The notes under the pieces: model-generated
What the model was told of the DNA's origin: nothing
What the model saw: only the letters and a program-made list of their open reading frames with translations
Databases searched by the model: none
In this document: positions 18,354-27,137 of the stretch, one piece after another
Layout: every line of letters starts with the position of its first letter
Numbering within the stretch: position 1 is the stretch's first letter
Made by a program: the position numbers and the translations under genes
Assembly (NCBI GenBank): GCA_021838635.1
Contig: JAKCDC010000009.1
Coordinates: 31,704 to 95,703, forward strand
Length of the DNA: 64,000 nucleotides
Origin: Pseudomonadota bacterium
GTDB lineage: Bacteria > Pseudomonadota > Gammaproteobacteria > Steroidobacterales > Steroidobacteraceae
Direction of reading: 5' to 3'

Positions 18354-19664
18354 TCAGCCAAAATGGGCGAACGCGAGCAGTGCGAGGGTTACCACGATCG
18401 CCCCGCCGATGCGGATCGCGATCTGCGCAAAGGGCATCAATTCCATCCGTTCCGCGGCGGTGAGAATGGCCACCCCGCCGGTGCCGCCCTGCCCGGCGTG
18501 CGTCGCGTTCACGATCGCCGCCTCGATCGGGTACAGGTTCACCTTGCGGCCCACCCAGAAGCCGACCCCGACCAGCGTGATCACCGTGGCCGCAATGGTC
18601 ACGAGATTCGCCGGCGCGAGCGCCGACAGCAGGCTCTGCCAGGGTGTCCAGGCGACCCCAACCATGAACAAGAGCGGGTACGTCCCGACCCTGGCGAACA
18701 TCTGAAAGACCGCATCGGCGCCAAGCTGCAGCCGGCGGGTCACCGCCCAGCCGAGCTTCATGGCCACCGCGACAACCAGCATCACCACCGGCGCGGGCAG
18801 CTTCCACAGCTGGAAGGCCAGCTCGCCCAGCAGATACAGCGTCACGGCGGTGATCAGGCCCGAGGCGATGCTCATCACATCAAGGTGCGGCGGCGGCTCG
18901 TCGCGCCGCAGGAACTCATCGTCCGCCGCCCCCGGCTGCAGCCGCCCGCCACCACTGAGCGCCGGACGGCGCTTGCCGAGCCAGTTCAGTCCGCCGGCGA
19001 GCAGGATCGCGAACAGACTGCCGATCATCACCGCCGGCAGGATCAGGGCGAACTGGCTACCGAAGTTCTGGTGCAACACGCTCGCATAGCCGATCGACAG
19101 CGGCGCGGCGCCATCACCGACCCCCCCGGCCATCACCGGCAGCACCACGTAGAACAGCGCATGCCCGGCACCGAGTCCGAGCGCCGTGCCGACCGCAGTG
19201 CCGACGATCACCGCCGCCACCGTTCCGATCGCGAGCGGCGCGAAAATACGCACGAAGCCGCGGATCAGGATGGTGCGATCCATGGCGAACACGCTGCCGA
19301 CGATCACCGCTGCAATGTAGAGGAAGAGATAATCGGACTGCTTGGTGAACTGCGAGACCACGCTGACCATGTGGGTCGGCAGGATGTGGTAGTAGACCAG
19401 CACCGAGGGCAGGAATGTCGCCAGGATGACCGCGCCGCCCACGGTGCGCAGCCCCGGGATGCTCTGGCCGACCTGCGCGCACAGGAATGACAGCAGCACC
19501 GTGATGCCGATCATCATCGGCAGGCCCATGGTGACCTTGTCGCTGGCCACGAAATACCAGAGCACCAGCGCCAGAATCACCGCGATCGGCACCGGCACGA
19601 CGCCGAGCCGCCAGTCCATCATCCGCTGCAGGGCCTGAGCCCATCGTGGCGGCGTATCACGCAT
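18354..19664 (-). CDS. 2-hydroxycarboxylate (citrate/malate) transporter, 2-HCT family
   Basis: 436-aa secondary transporter of the 2-hydroxycarboxylate family (CitS, MaeN, CimH), with about eleven membrane helices. The paired re-entrant-loop motifs are seen as MAGGVGDGAAPLS in the first half and GQGGTGGVAIL in the second half, matching the family's GGxG signature. A charged cytoplasmic loop (about residues 235-270) joins the halves. It likely imports citrate, malate or lactate with Na+ or H+. ATG 19664 is chosen because AGAGGGGG lies upstream; a TTG start 27 nt earlier would include the RBS in the coding region. No two-component or lyase partner is adjacent. Confidence 0.9.
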   Translation of the reverse strand: MRDTPPRWAQALQRMMDWRLGVVPVPIAVILALVLWYFVASDKVTMGLPMMIGITVLLSFLCAQVGQSIPGLRTVGGAVILATFLPSVLVYYHILPTHMVSVVSQFTKQSDYLFLYIAAVIVGSVFAMDRTILIRGFVRIFAPLAIGTVAAVIVGTAVGTALGLGAGHALFYVVLPVMAGGVGDGAAPLSIGYASVLHQNFGSQFALILPAVMIGSLFAILLAGGLNWLGKRRPALSGGGRLQPGAADDEFLRRDEPPPHLDVMSIASGLITAVTLYLLGELAFQLWKLPAPVVMLVVAVAMKLGWAVTRRLQLGADAVFQMFARVGTYPLLFMVGVAWTPWQSLLSALAPANLVTIAATVITLVGVGFWVGRKVNLYPIEAAIVNATHAGQGGTGGVAILTAAERMELMPFAQIAIRIGGAIVVTLALLAFAHFG

Positions 19665-19792
19665 GTCATCTACCCCCTCTTCTGTCGACAAGCGCCGGCC
19701 CTAGCGGCACCGACCCGGGCACTTTTCGTGCGCCCTACTGGAGTACAGACGTCCGCCGGCGGCAAATCCTCCTGCTCGGCGGCACGCGGCTC

Positions 19793-20458
19793 TCAGGCGC
19801 CGGCGGCGCCGAACAGCCGGTCAGCCACGAACGGATTGGTTCGCCGCTCGGCCCCGAAGCTCGACATCGGGCCGTGGCCGGGCACAAAGCGCACATCATC
19901 CCCGAGTGGAAAGAGCCGCTCGCGGATGGAACGGATCAGCGCCTGTGGGTTCCCACGCGGAAAATCGGTGCGCCCCACCGACCCGGCGAACAGCACATCC
20001 CCGACCCAGGCGATGCGTGTCGGACGATGAAAGAACACGAGGTGACCTGGCGTGTGTCCCGGGCAGTGCAGCACCTCCAAGGTCTCCTCCCCCACACTCA
20101 CGGTATCACCGTCTTCGAGCCAGCGGTCCGGCTCGAAGGACTCCGCCGGCGGGAACCCGTACTGGGCCGCCGCTGCCGGCAGCGCCTCGATCCAGAAGTG
20201 ATCTTCCCGGCCCGGCCCCTCCACCGGCAGCCGCCGGGCGCGGGCGAGCGGCGCGGTGGCCGCGCAATGATCGAGGTGCGCATGCGTCAGCAGAATCTTC
20301 GTCAACGTCAACCCGCGCCGATCCACCTCGGCGAGCAGGCGCGGCATGTCCCCGCCCGGATCGATGAGCGCGGCCTGGCCGTGCGCATCCCACAGCAGCG
20401 AGCAGTTCTGCTGAAACGCCGTCACGGGCACGATCAAGAATTGCAGCGCGCCGCTCAT
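19793..20458 (-). CDS. Metallo-beta-lactamase-fold hydrolase (glyoxalase II-like)
   Basis: 221-aa cytosolic zinc hydrolase with the MBL fold. The metal motif THAHLDH (residues 58-64), HCPGHTPGHL and the DVLFAGSVGRTDFP loop are those of the YcbL/glyoxalase II-like group that hydrolyses thioesters. It overlaps the upstream glycosyltransferase by four bases (ATGA). Hydroxyacylglutathione hydrolase activity is possible, but the short form lacks the glutathione-binding C-terminal domain of classic GloB. Confidence 0.9.
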   Translation of the reverse strand: MSGALQFLIVPVTAFQQNCSLLWDAHGQAALIDPGGDMPRLLAEVDRRGLTLTKILLTHAHLDHCAATAPLARARRLPVEGPGREDHFWIEALPAAAAQYGFPPAESFEPDRWLEDGDTVSVGEETLEVLHCPGHTPGHLVFFHRPTRIAWVGDVLFAGSVGRTDFPRGNPQALIRSIRERLFPLGDDVRFVPGHGPMSSFGAERRTNPFVADRLFGAAGA

Positions 20459-21468
20459 CGGAGCATCTGCGCGAGCTGTAAGGCAGCCGCCTCCGGCGCC
20501 GCATCGCTCGCCACGAGCGCGCAGCTGCGGCCGCGGCGCGGCGCATACAGCTCCGGCAGGGTGACTTTAAACAGTCCGGCCGTCAGCGTATCGGTGCCCG
20601 CCCCGAGATGCATCAGACCGGAGTCTGCACACACGAAACACTGCACGGCATTGATCACCGCGGCCACCTCGCGGGTGCGGCGCGAGGAGAATCCCGGCAG
20701 CGCCGCGAGCGAGGCGCGTCCCGAGGGCGGGCGGATCTCGATGAATCGGGCCGCCGGCAGGTGCGCATGCAGCTCGGCGATCAGCCGCTGCCACCACTCG
20801 GGCGCAAAGCGTTTCGACCCGGTCGCATGAGTCGCCAGAGCGATCACCGGCGCGGTCACCTCCCCGCCGAGCAGGCGGCGCACCTCGCCGCGGCCGTAAT
20901 CGCGCTCTGCATCGGTCAGCCGGACGTTGAGCGTCACCTCATCGGCACGCGCGGACTTTGGATCCAGCCCGAAAAGTGTGCGGCGCACCAGGTAGACCGG
21001 ATAGGCCCCCATGTGCCGCGGCGCATCCTTGAACGGCACGCTGACGTCGACGCCCTGCACGCTGCGCGCAACGGTGAACCCGACCTTCAGCCGACCGGCC
21101 AGGTGGCGTGTGAGAAAGCGCGCCGTCCAAGAGTTCGGGCAGGGGTCGATGATGACGTCGTAGCGCTTGCGCCGCACCGCCAGCAGGGTCCGCAGGTAGT
21201 TCAGCGGATGGCGCACGCCGCGAAACGGCAGCGCGTGTACGCGCCGCACTGCGGAGAACTGCTGAAAGATCTCCGCCGCCGCCGGGCAGGCCGTGAGGAT
21301 TTCGATTTGCGCCTCGGGAAGCGAGCGCTGCAGTTCCTCGACCAACGGAGTCAGCAACACCGTATTGCCCAAGCGGGTATTGGGGCGGCAGATCAGAATG
21401 GAGGCGCCCGCGCCAAGCTCGGGGCGAACGACGGGCGCAGACGCGGGGCAGGTTTCAGCCGGGGACAT
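20455..21468 (-). CDS. Glycosyltransferase family 9 (heptosyltransferase-like)
   Basis: 337-aa GT9 enzyme related to ADP-heptose:LPS heptosyltransferases. The N-terminal fold has ILICRPNTRLGNTVLLTPLV, and the C-terminal nucleotide-sugar site has FVCADSGLMHLGAGT. It likely transfers a sugar to lipopolysaccharide core or another glycan at the inner membrane. ATG 21468 is the only good start in frame; the long upstream frame is antisense to other sequence. The start codon is buried in a 12-bp inverted repeat (reported separately) and no clear RBS is present. Confidence 0.85.
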   Translation of the reverse strand: MSPAETCPASAPVVRPELGAGASILICRPNTRLGNTVLLTPLVEELQRSLPEAQIEILTACPAAAEIFQQFSAVRRVHALPFRGVRHPLNYLRTLLAVRRKRYDVIIDPCPNSWTARFLTRHLAGRLKVGFTVARSVQGVDVSVPFKDAPRHMGAYPVYLVRRTLFGLDPKSARADEVTLNVRLTDAERDYGRGEVRRLLGGEVTAPVIALATHATGSKRFAPEWWQRLIAELHAHLPAARFIEIRPPSGRASLAALPGFSSRRTREVAAVINAVQCFVCADSGLMHLGAGTDTLTAGLFKVTLPELYAPRRGRSCALVASDAAPEAAALQLAQMLR

Positions 21469-21495
21469 CCGCGCATTGTCGCCGATGTCCCCGGC
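21458..21495 (-). promoter_or_regulatory. 12-bp perfect hairpin containing the GT9 start codon
   Basis: GCCGGGGACATC at 21458-21469 and its exact complement at 21484-21495 enclose a 14-nt loop. On the minus strand, the 3' arm contains the ATG of the GT9 gene. The fold would hide the start. There is no T-run, so a terminator role is less likely than control of translation. Confidence 0.5.
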
Positions 21496-21521
21496 CGAAA
21501 ACAGGCCGCAACGCCGGCGCG

Positions 21522-22514
21522 CTACTGCACGCTGTAGCCGCGCGCGCTCAGGCAGGCGGCGAACGCCCGGCGATAATCGGCGCGCACGCTCGCGGAAGCC
21601 AGGGCATCCTGGCGGGCGTTCAACGGATCGAAACCACTCTGCCCGACGGCCCAGGTGTTGCAGGCGTAGCGATCGTTCGCCGTCTGCTGCGCATCCTGGC
21701 CCCTGAGCGGCGTGACACGCAGGCTGAGCACGCCCCCACCGCCACCGGAGTACTGCGGTGCGGGTCCGACAGCTTGCGCAGTCGAGGGCGTCTGGACTGC
21801 AACCGGCGGTGGGTCGGTCACGACGTAGCCGTTGTAATAGGGATTCCAGGAGTAATAGACGCGGTTGACGTAGTAGTACGGAGTCCCCCCGAACGAGAGG
21901 GTCACAGCGCCGAATGGAATGCTGGCCATGAACCAGGGGTAGTTCCAGCCGTAATTGACCGGCGGCCAGTAGTACCCGCCCCAGTATCCACCGAGCCAGG
22001 CCGCGCCGCGCCAATCACGGTGATCCCAATTGTCTCCGCCCCAGCCCGCGTGCCAGCGATTGTCGCGCCAGCCGCCGTGATGGCCGTGCCAATGGGGGTC
22101 TCCCCCCCCATGCCACTGGGCGCCGCCGCCGTGCCACTGGCCACCGCCGCCGTGCCACTGGCCACCGCCGCCGTGCCACTGACCGCGCGGGGGTCCACCG
22201 GCATGCCACTGGGCACCACCACCGCCCTGCCACTGGCCGCGCTGAGGTCCACCGGCATGCCAGGCGATCTGCGGCGCATGCCCCGCCCAATGCGGGCCTT
22301 GCCGCTGCGGTCCGCCGCCCCGCGGCCCTTGAAAAGCGCCCCCGTGCGGCCCGTGAGCCGCCGCGAAGTGCGCGTTGAAGGCATGCCCCCGCGGCGGAGC
22401 GGCATAGGCCGCACCGGATGCGAACAGCAGCGTCAGCACGGCGGTGATACCCGCCGTGCCCCGTGTGGGCCGACCGGCCGGTGCCCGCATCGTGACCGGA
22501 CTTGAAGTGACCAT
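21522..22514 (-). CDS. Exported Gly/His/Trp/Tyr-rich protein of unknown function
   Basis: 330-aa protein with a signal peptide ending near residue 39 (AAYA). Residues about 60-150 are low-complexity with the heptad HGGGGQW repeated, then a Gly/Trp/Tyr-rich stretch. A hydrophobic segment about 180-215 carries GTPYYYVNRVYYSWNPYYNGY. The C-terminal domain has DRYACNTWAVGQSGFDP and RRAFAACLSARGYSV, a motif pair I recall from other envelope proteins of Xanthomonas-like bacteria. Strong RBS AGGAGGG supports ATG 22514. It is probably an envelope or surface protein; metal binding by the His-rich part is only a guess. Confidence 0.8.
   Translation of the reverse strand: MVTSSPVTMRAPAGRPTRGTAGITAVLTLLFASGAAYAAPPRGHAFNAHFAAAHGPHGGAFQGPRGGGPQRQGPHWAGHAPQIAWHAGGPQRGQWQGGGGAQWHAGGPPRGQWHGGGGQWHGGGGQWHGGGAQWHGGGDPHWHGHHGGWRDNRWHAGWGGDNWDHRDWRGAAWLGGYWGGYYWPPVNYGWNYPWFMASIPFGAVTLSFGGTPYYYVNRVYYSWNPYYNGYVVTDPPPVAVQTPSTAQAVGPAPQYSGGGGGVLSLRVTPLRGQDAQQTANDRYACNTWAVGQSGFDPLNARQDALASASVRADYRRAFAACLSARGYSVQ
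22110..22181. repeat. 21-bp tandem repeat in Gly/His-rich gene
   Basis: The unit GTGCCACTGGCCACCGCCGC (plus one C) starts at 22131, 22152 and 22173, with a diverged copy before it and looser copies to about 22250. Each unit encodes seven residues, HGGGGQW on the minus strand. Copy number is likely to vary between strains. Confidence 0.75.
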
Positions 22515-22619
22515 GGTGCCCTCCTGCCATTCGCCGCCGCCCGGGTGACCGCCCAGGGCATTGCCATACTGATGATTAGACCACCCTAGGCACAGGCCGT
22601 TCAAACCGAGGCGCGGCGG

Positions 22620-23177
22620 CTAGCTCGCGGTGGGCTGCGCCGCCGGTGCCTCCCCGAGCGAGGGTCCCGCCCCCTCGGCCGCTTCGGGTTCGAGCGGTGC
22701 AAACGGCTCCTCGGCGCGCTGCGCACTCTCAGCGCCCTCGAGCGGCACCTCCTCGAGCGGTGCCCGCGCCTCCTCGCGTACGGCCGAGACGACCTTGACC
22801 GGTGGCGCCTCGAGATGGCGGCGCTGCAGCATGAGCGTGTTCTCCAACAGCAGCGCGATCCCTTCGGGCAGGAACTGGATCGTTTTGCTGGAGCTGCGCG
22901 GCATGGGCACGCGCATCGTCAGGCAGTAGTTGACGATGGCGGCGGCGATGAGCGGTAGGGTATAGGTGCGATCAACTACCGGCTGCTGGTTGGGCGGGCG
23001 GACCGAGAGCACCACGCTGCGTGCGCGGTCGTCCTCGCCATCGTGGACGGTGACCTCCACCAGCGCGGCGTTCGCCGGCCAGCGGCCGTGCTTGATCTCC
23101 AGTTCAATGAGCGCATCGACGACGGTATCAAAGGGCAAGAGCAGACGCCGCGACTCGTGAATGAGTGTGTTGGCCAT
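22620..23177 (-). CDS. Hypothetical protein with Pro/Glu/Ala-rich tail
   Basis: 185-aa protein I do not recognise. Residues 1-115 look folded, with LLLPFDTVVDALIELEIKHG and an IVNYCLTMRVPMPR segment. Residues 120-185 are rich in Glu, Ala and Pro and are probably disordered. There is no signal peptide or membrane helix, so it is likely cytoplasmic. An RBS CAGGA precedes ATG 23177. A TATACT -10-like box lies at 23239-23244, so it probably has its own promoter. The gap to fahA (23178-23421) holds nothing else I could name. Confidence 0.7.
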   Translation of the reverse strand: MANTLIHESRRLLLPFDTVVDALIELEIKHGRWPANAALVEVTVHDGEDDRARSVVLSVRPPNQQPVVDRTYTLPLIAAAIVNYCLTMRVPMPRSSSKTIQFLPEGIALLLENTLMLQRRHLEAPPVKVVSAVREEARAPLEEVPLEGAESAQRAEEPFAPLEPEAAEGAGPSLGEAPAAQPTAS

Positions 23178-23421
23178 GGTAGTCCTGCAGCGGGATCCGC
23201 AATCCCCGGGCGTATCGTGCCGAGGTTAAACGGGCGAAAGTATAGTCATTTCCTCATCCAGGCACCATGGATGCGCGCCGCGAGGCCAGCGGGCGCACGT
23301 GCGCCGCTCGGGTGCGCGCGAGGTCTGAGCGGATCAACGCGGCGCGTGACACGAGTCATCTTCGGACCCGCCGGGCTGAGGTGCTTCTACGGTGCACCGG
23401 GGGTGGCGGTGCGGCTGCGCC

Positions 23422-24735
23422 TCACTGCGCCGGACAGACGGTACCGGCGGCCTCGCCGAACCCGATGCGCCGCAGCCCCGCCCGCTCACACCAGGCGCGC
23501 AGAATGACGCTATCGCCGTCGGCGAGGAACGTACGAGTCTCACCGTCCGGCAGCATCAAGGGCTGCTTGCCCCCGCCCGTCAGCTCCAGCAGTGAGCCGG
23601 CCTCCTGCGGCTCGGGTCCGGACTGCGTGCCAGTGCCGAGCAGATCGCCCGGCGCGAGGTTGCAGCCGTTGACCGTGTGGTGCGTGACCATCTGCGCGAG
23701 CGACCAGTAGCAGTCGCGGAAGTTCGAGCGCGACAACTGCACCGCGGGTGCGCCGGCGGCGCGCATCCGGGCCGTCTGGAGCGCCACCGCCAGCGAGATG
23801 TCGAGTGCGCCGGCGGCGCGCAACGCCTCGCCATCCAGATACGCCAGCGGCGCCGGATCGGCCGCCGGCCGCCGCCACGGCGCACGAAACGGTGCGAGTG
23901 CCTCCAGCGTCACCACCCAGGGCGAGACGGTGGTGGCGAAGTTCTTGGCCAGAAACGGCCCGAGCGGCTGGTACTCCCAGGCCTGCAGGTCGCGTGCCGA
24001 CCAGTCGTTGAGCAGACACAGCCCGAACACGTGCTGTTCAGCGCGCGCCAGCGGGATGGGCGCTCCGAGCGTGTTGCCGGTCCCGATGAACACCCCGAGT
24101 TCCAGTTCGTAATCCAACCGCTCGCTCGGGCCGAGGTGCGGACACTCGGCCCCGCGCGGCATCAACTGCCCCTGGGGTCGGCGCACCGGCTGCCCGCTGA
24201 CCCCGATCGATGAGGCACGCCCGTGATAGGCAATGGGCACCCACTTATAGTTCGGCAGCAGCGGCTGCTCGGGCCTGAACAGCCGACCCACCGCGGTGGC
24301 GTGATGGATCGAGGTGTAAAAGTCGCTGTAATCACCCACCCGCGCCGGCACGGCGAACTGCGCCTGGGTCTGCGGCACCAGCGCCGAGGCGAGTTGGGCG
24401 GCGTGCGCCGAGCCGGCGCGCAGCAGCCCCGAGAGCGTGTGGCGCAGCGCCAGTGCGGCGGCGGGGCCGAGCGCCATCAGGTCATTCAGCGCCGGGGCGG
24501 CGCAGGCACCCAGCGCCTCGGCGGCCGGTCCCGAGCGCGGCGCGGCGGGCCCGAGCGCGGTCAGATCGAGCACGGCATCGCCGATCCCCACTCCACAGCG
24601 CAACGGCTCGCGGCTGCCGGCGCGGCGGAACACCGCGAACGGCAGGTTCTGCAGCGGAAAATCGCACTGCGGATGATTGGCCGAGTCCACCCAGCTGGTC
24701 AGACTCGGGTCGTGTGTTGCATCGATGCTGCGCAT
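23422..24735 (-). CDS. fahA: Fumarylacetoacetase
   Basis: 437-aa fumarylacetoacetate hydrolase, the last step of tyrosine/phenylalanine breakdown, giving fumarate and acetoacetate. The N-terminal SH3-like domain is followed by the FAH catalytic domain with DYSDFYTSIHHATAVG (metal Asp and catalytic His), LDYELELGVFIGTGN (metal Glu), LLNDWSARDLQAWEYQPLGP and AKNFATTVSPW. Length matches the family. It lies 7 bp after hmgA and belongs to the same operon. Maleylacetoacetate isomerase, the step between them, is not in the window. Confidence 0.96.
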   Translation of the reverse strand: MRSIDATHDPSLTSWVDSANHPQCDFPLQNLPFAVFRRAGSREPLRCGVGIGDAVLDLTALGPAAPRSGPAAEALGACAAPALNDLMALGPAAALALRHTLSGLLRAGSAHAAQLASALVPQTQAQFAVPARVGDYSDFYTSIHHATAVGRLFRPEQPLLPNYKWVPIAYHGRASSIGVSGQPVRRPQGQLMPRGAECPHLGPSERLDYELELGVFIGTGNTLGAPIPLARAEQHVFGLCLLNDWSARDLQAWEYQPLGPFLAKNFATTVSPWVVTLEALAPFRAPWRRPAADPAPLAYLDGEALRAAGALDISLAVALQTARMRAAGAPAVQLSRSNFRDCYWSLAQMVTHHTVNGCNLAPGDLLGTGTQSGPEPQEAGSLLELTGGGKQPLMLPDGETRTFLADGDSVILRAWCERAGLRRIGFGEAAGTVCPAQ

Positions 24736-24742
24736 GGGTACC

Positions 24743-26089
24743 TCAGCGCGGCGCGCGCGCCTGCGGGTCGAAGCGCTTGCCGAGCCCCTGCCAGCAGCCG
24801 GCGTAGTCGCGCTGCAGCTGTGGCAAGGCGAGCGCCTGGGGCGTCGGGCGGATCAGCGTGCGCGTCTCGAACATGAACGCCATCGTCTCCTCGATGTGCT
24901 GCGGCACGGAAGTATCGGCACGACTCGCGCGCTCGAAGGTCTCGGCATCCGGGCCGTGCCCGCTCATGCAGTTGTGCAGCGACGCCCCGCCCGGCTCGAA
25001 GCCGCTTGCCTTGGCGTCGTAACGGCCGTGCACCAGACCCATGAACTCACTGGCAATGTTGCGGTGGAACCAGGGCGGACGAAACGTGTCTTGCATCACC
25101 AGCCAACGCGGCGGAAAGATCACGAAATCGACCGCATCGACCCCCGGGGTATCGCTCACCGAGTGCAGCACCAGGAAAATTGACGGATCCGGATGATCGT
25201 AGCTCACCGATCCGACGGTGTTGAAGCGGCGCAGATCGTACTTGTACGGCGCGTAATTACCGTGCCAGGCGACCACATCGAGCGGTGAATGATCGAGCGT
25301 GGCGCGAAACAGCGCCCCGCCGAACTTCGCCACCAGTTCCATCGGCCCTTCCCGCTCCTCGTACCAGGCGACCGGCGTGAGGAAATCGCGCGGATTGGCG
25401 AGTCCGTTGGCCCCGATCGGCCCGAGGTCGGGCAGTTTGAACGGCGCCCCGTAGTTCTCGCACAGATAGCCGCGCGCCTCGGCATCGAGCAGCTCGACCC
25501 GCACGCGCACGCCGCGGGGCACGACCGCGATGTCCTGGGGCTGCAGATCGAGCCGCCCGAACTCGCTCATCAAGCGCAGCCGCCCCCGTTCCGGCACGAT
25601 CAAGAGCTCGCCATCGGCGTCGTAGAAGAACCGATCGTGCATGGAGCGGTTGGCGCGGTACCAGTGGATGGCGCAACCGCTGTGCGCATCGCTCGAGCCG
25701 CTGCCGCCAACGCTGAGCAGACCGTCGATGAAGTCGGTCGGCTCACGGGGCACCGGGAGCGCGCTCCAGCGCAATGGATCGGGCGCCGCGGCACAGTCTG
25801 CGAAGTGTCCGACGAGTCCCGGGTGCGCGAGCGGTTCGAACGGCCCGTGCACCGCTGCCGGCCGGATACGGTACAGCCAGCTGCGCCGGTTGGCATGGCG
25901 CGGAGCGGTGAAGGCCGTCCCGGAGAGCTGCTCGGCATACAGGCCGTAGGGACAGCGCTGCGGGGAATTACGCCCTTCGGGCAAGGCCCCCGGCAGCGCC
26001 TCGGTGGCGAAGTGATTGCCGAAGCCGCTGAGGTACTCCGGCGTTCCCGCCCGATCGGCGGCCGGTGCGGTGGCGGATGCGGAGCACAT
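24743..26089 (-). CDS. hmgA: Homogentisate 1,2-dioxygenase
   Basis: 448-aa Fe(II) dioxygenase that opens the homogentisate ring to maleylacetoacetate. The typical N-terminal [18 protein letters not shown], the substrate-region [18 protein letters not shown], and the iron-site block [14 protein letters not shown] with [12 protein letters not shown] are all present. Full family length. It is the first gene of the hmgA-fahA operon and is divergent from a MarR regulator; a perfect palindrome lies in the control region. The RBS GGGAG precedes ATG 26089. Confidence 0.97.
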   Translation of the reverse strand: MCSASATAPAADRAGTPEYLSGFGNHFATEALPGALPEGRNSPQRCPYGLYAEQLSGTAFTAPRHANRRSWLYRIRPAAVHGPFEPLAHPGLVGHFADCAAAPDPLRWSALPVPREPTDFIDGLLSVGGSGSSDAHSGCAIHWYRANRSMHDRFFYDADGELLIVPERGRLRLMSEFGRLDLQPQDIAVVPRGVRVRVELLDAEARGYLCENYGAPFKLPDLGPIGANGLANPRDFLTPVAWYEEREGPMELVAKFGGALFRATLDHSPLDVVAWHGNYAPYKYDLRRFNTVGSVSYDHPDPSIFLVLHSVSDTPGVDAVDFVIFPPRWLVMQDTFRPPWFHRNIASEFMGLVHGRYDAKASGFEPGGASLHNCMSGHGPDAETFERASRADTSVPQHIEETMAFMFETRTLIRPTPQALALPQLQRDYAGCWQGLGKRFDPQARAPR

Positions 26090-26114
26090 GGCAAACTCCC
26101 GGTATGCTTTGCGC

Positions 26115-26120
26115 TATGAT
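26115..26120 (+). promoter_or_regulatory. -10 box of marR-like gene
   Basis: TATGAT is close to the sigma-70 consensus and would place the start of transcription near 26127, just before the palindrome at 26130-26145. The -35 region is poor, which suits a regulated or autoregulated promoter. Confidence 0.45.
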
Positions 26121-26129
26121 GACACAAAT

Positions 26130-26145
26130 GGTTGCGCGCGCAACC
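26130..26145. promoter_or_regulatory. 16-bp perfect palindrome, likely MarR operator for hmgA-fahA
   Basis: GGTTGCGCGCGCAACC is a perfect two-fold symmetric site between hmgA (start 26089) and the MarR gene (start 26163). MarR dimers bind palindromes of this size. Its place at the expected transcription start of the regulator gene suggests autorepression together with control of hmgA-fahA. Confidence 0.7.
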
Positions 26146-26162
26146 GTATGGAGGAGCTCCCG

Positions 26163-26624
26163 GTGACCGTCCGTCCGCCCTCCGAGCAGACGCTCGAACT
26201 GGCCGCGTTCGTGCCCTTTCGTTTGAATCGCCTCGCCACAGGCGTCAGCGAGCACTTGGCGGTCGTCTACCAGCGGCGCTTCGGACTCGACATTCCGCAG
26301 TGGCGGGTGATGGCCACCGTGGGGCCGCAGCAGGCCTGCACCGCCCAGTCCATCGCGGCCAGCACCCGCATGCACAAGACCCGCGTCAGCCGCGCGATCG
26401 CCGAGCTCGAGACCCGCCAGCTCGTCGAGCGCGCCTCGAGCACCGAGGACCGGCGCGAACGGGAGATCCGCCTGACGAAGGCCGGCCGGCGCGTGTATGG
26501 CGAGCTCGTGCCGCTCGCCCTGGCGCGCGAGGCGGCGCTCCTGGAGTGTCTCTCGCCGGAGCAGCTGTGCGGCTTTCTCGGCGCCCTCGAGACCCTCGAG
26601 CGCTATTTGCACCTGGAGAATTGA
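26163..26624 (+). CDS. MarR-family transcriptional regulator of homogentisate operon
   Basis: 153-aa winged-helix regulator. The DNA-binding helix region TAQSIAASTRMHKTRVSRAI and the wing STEDRREREIRLTKAGRRV are clear. GTG 26163 is preferred because GGAGGAG sits about 9 nt upstream; ATG 26148 in the same frame has no RBS and would cover that signal. Its divergent position points to control of hmgA-fahA, probably with homogentisate or a related acid as ligand. The stop shares a base with the next start (TGATG). Confidence 0.9.
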   Translation: MTVRPPSEQTLELAAFVPFRLNRLATGVSEHLAVVYQRRFGLDIPQWRVMATVGPQQACTAQSIAASTRMHKTRVSRAIAELETRQLVERASSTEDRREREIRLTKAGRRVYGELVPLALAREAALLECLSPEQLCGFLGALETLERYLHLEN

Positions 26625-27121
26625 TGCGAACCGTGCGAACCGTACGCGCTGCGGCACTTGCCGCAGCCCTGCTGAGTACCCTGGGCGTTGCCGCCGCAGT
26701 CACCCCCGCGGCTGATGTGCAACTGGCAAGCTCGGCGCAACTGGTGCTCGCCGGGCGCGTGCAGCGCCGCGACATCGTACTGCACGTCACCCGCGCCAGC
26801 GGCGGCGCACCGATCGAGGGCGCAGGCAACCTCAGCGCGCAGCTCGGTGGCCGTGCGGTGCCCGTGACGGCCCGCGGTGCGGCCTACATCCTCTCGACTC
26901 AGGGGTTCAAAGGCGGACCGCAGGCACTGCAGGTGGTGGTGGCCCACGACGGCATCCACGAGCTGCTCAGCGCCACGGTGCGCCTGCCGCGGCCACCGGA
27001 CCGGCTGGCCGTGCTCGAGAAGCACGGCTACGCCGCCTGGTGGGTGCTGAACGTGGTGGTGCTGCTGCTGGCGGCGCGGCTGATCATGCGCCGCAAGAAG
27101 CCGACGCCGCGCGCCCCCTAG
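26624..27121 (+). CDS. Hypothetical exported single-pass membrane protein
   Basis: 165-aa protein with a signal peptide (about residues 1-25), a beta-rich middle domain (LVLAGRVQRRDIVLHVT, QLGGRAVPVTARGAAYIL) and a C-terminal membrane helix (AAWWVLNVVVLLLAARLIM) followed by a basic tail. This layout puts the middle domain in the periplasm. The start overlaps the marR stop by one base, so the two are coupled. I do not recognise the family; there is no obvious link to tyrosine breakdown. Confidence 0.75.
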   Translation: MRTVRTVRAAALAAALLSTLGVAAAVTPAADVQLASSAQLVLAGRVQRRDIVLHVTRASGGAPIEGAGNLSAQLGGRAVPVTARGAAYILSTQGFKGGPQALQVVVAHDGIHELLSATVRLPRPPDRLAVLEKHGYAAWWVLNVVVLLLAARLIMRRKKPTPRAP

Positions 27122-27131
27122 GGGCGCGCGG
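27107..27131. terminator. Bidirectional hairpin between convergent genes
   Basis: An 11-bp perfect stem of G and C only (27107-27117 and 27121-27131) with loop CTA. It lies where the 165-aa gene and nuoN converge and even contains the former's TAG stop. Without a T-run it is a weak intrinsic terminator, but it is well placed to stop polymerases from both sides. Confidence 0.55.
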
Positions 27132-27137
27132 GCGCAC

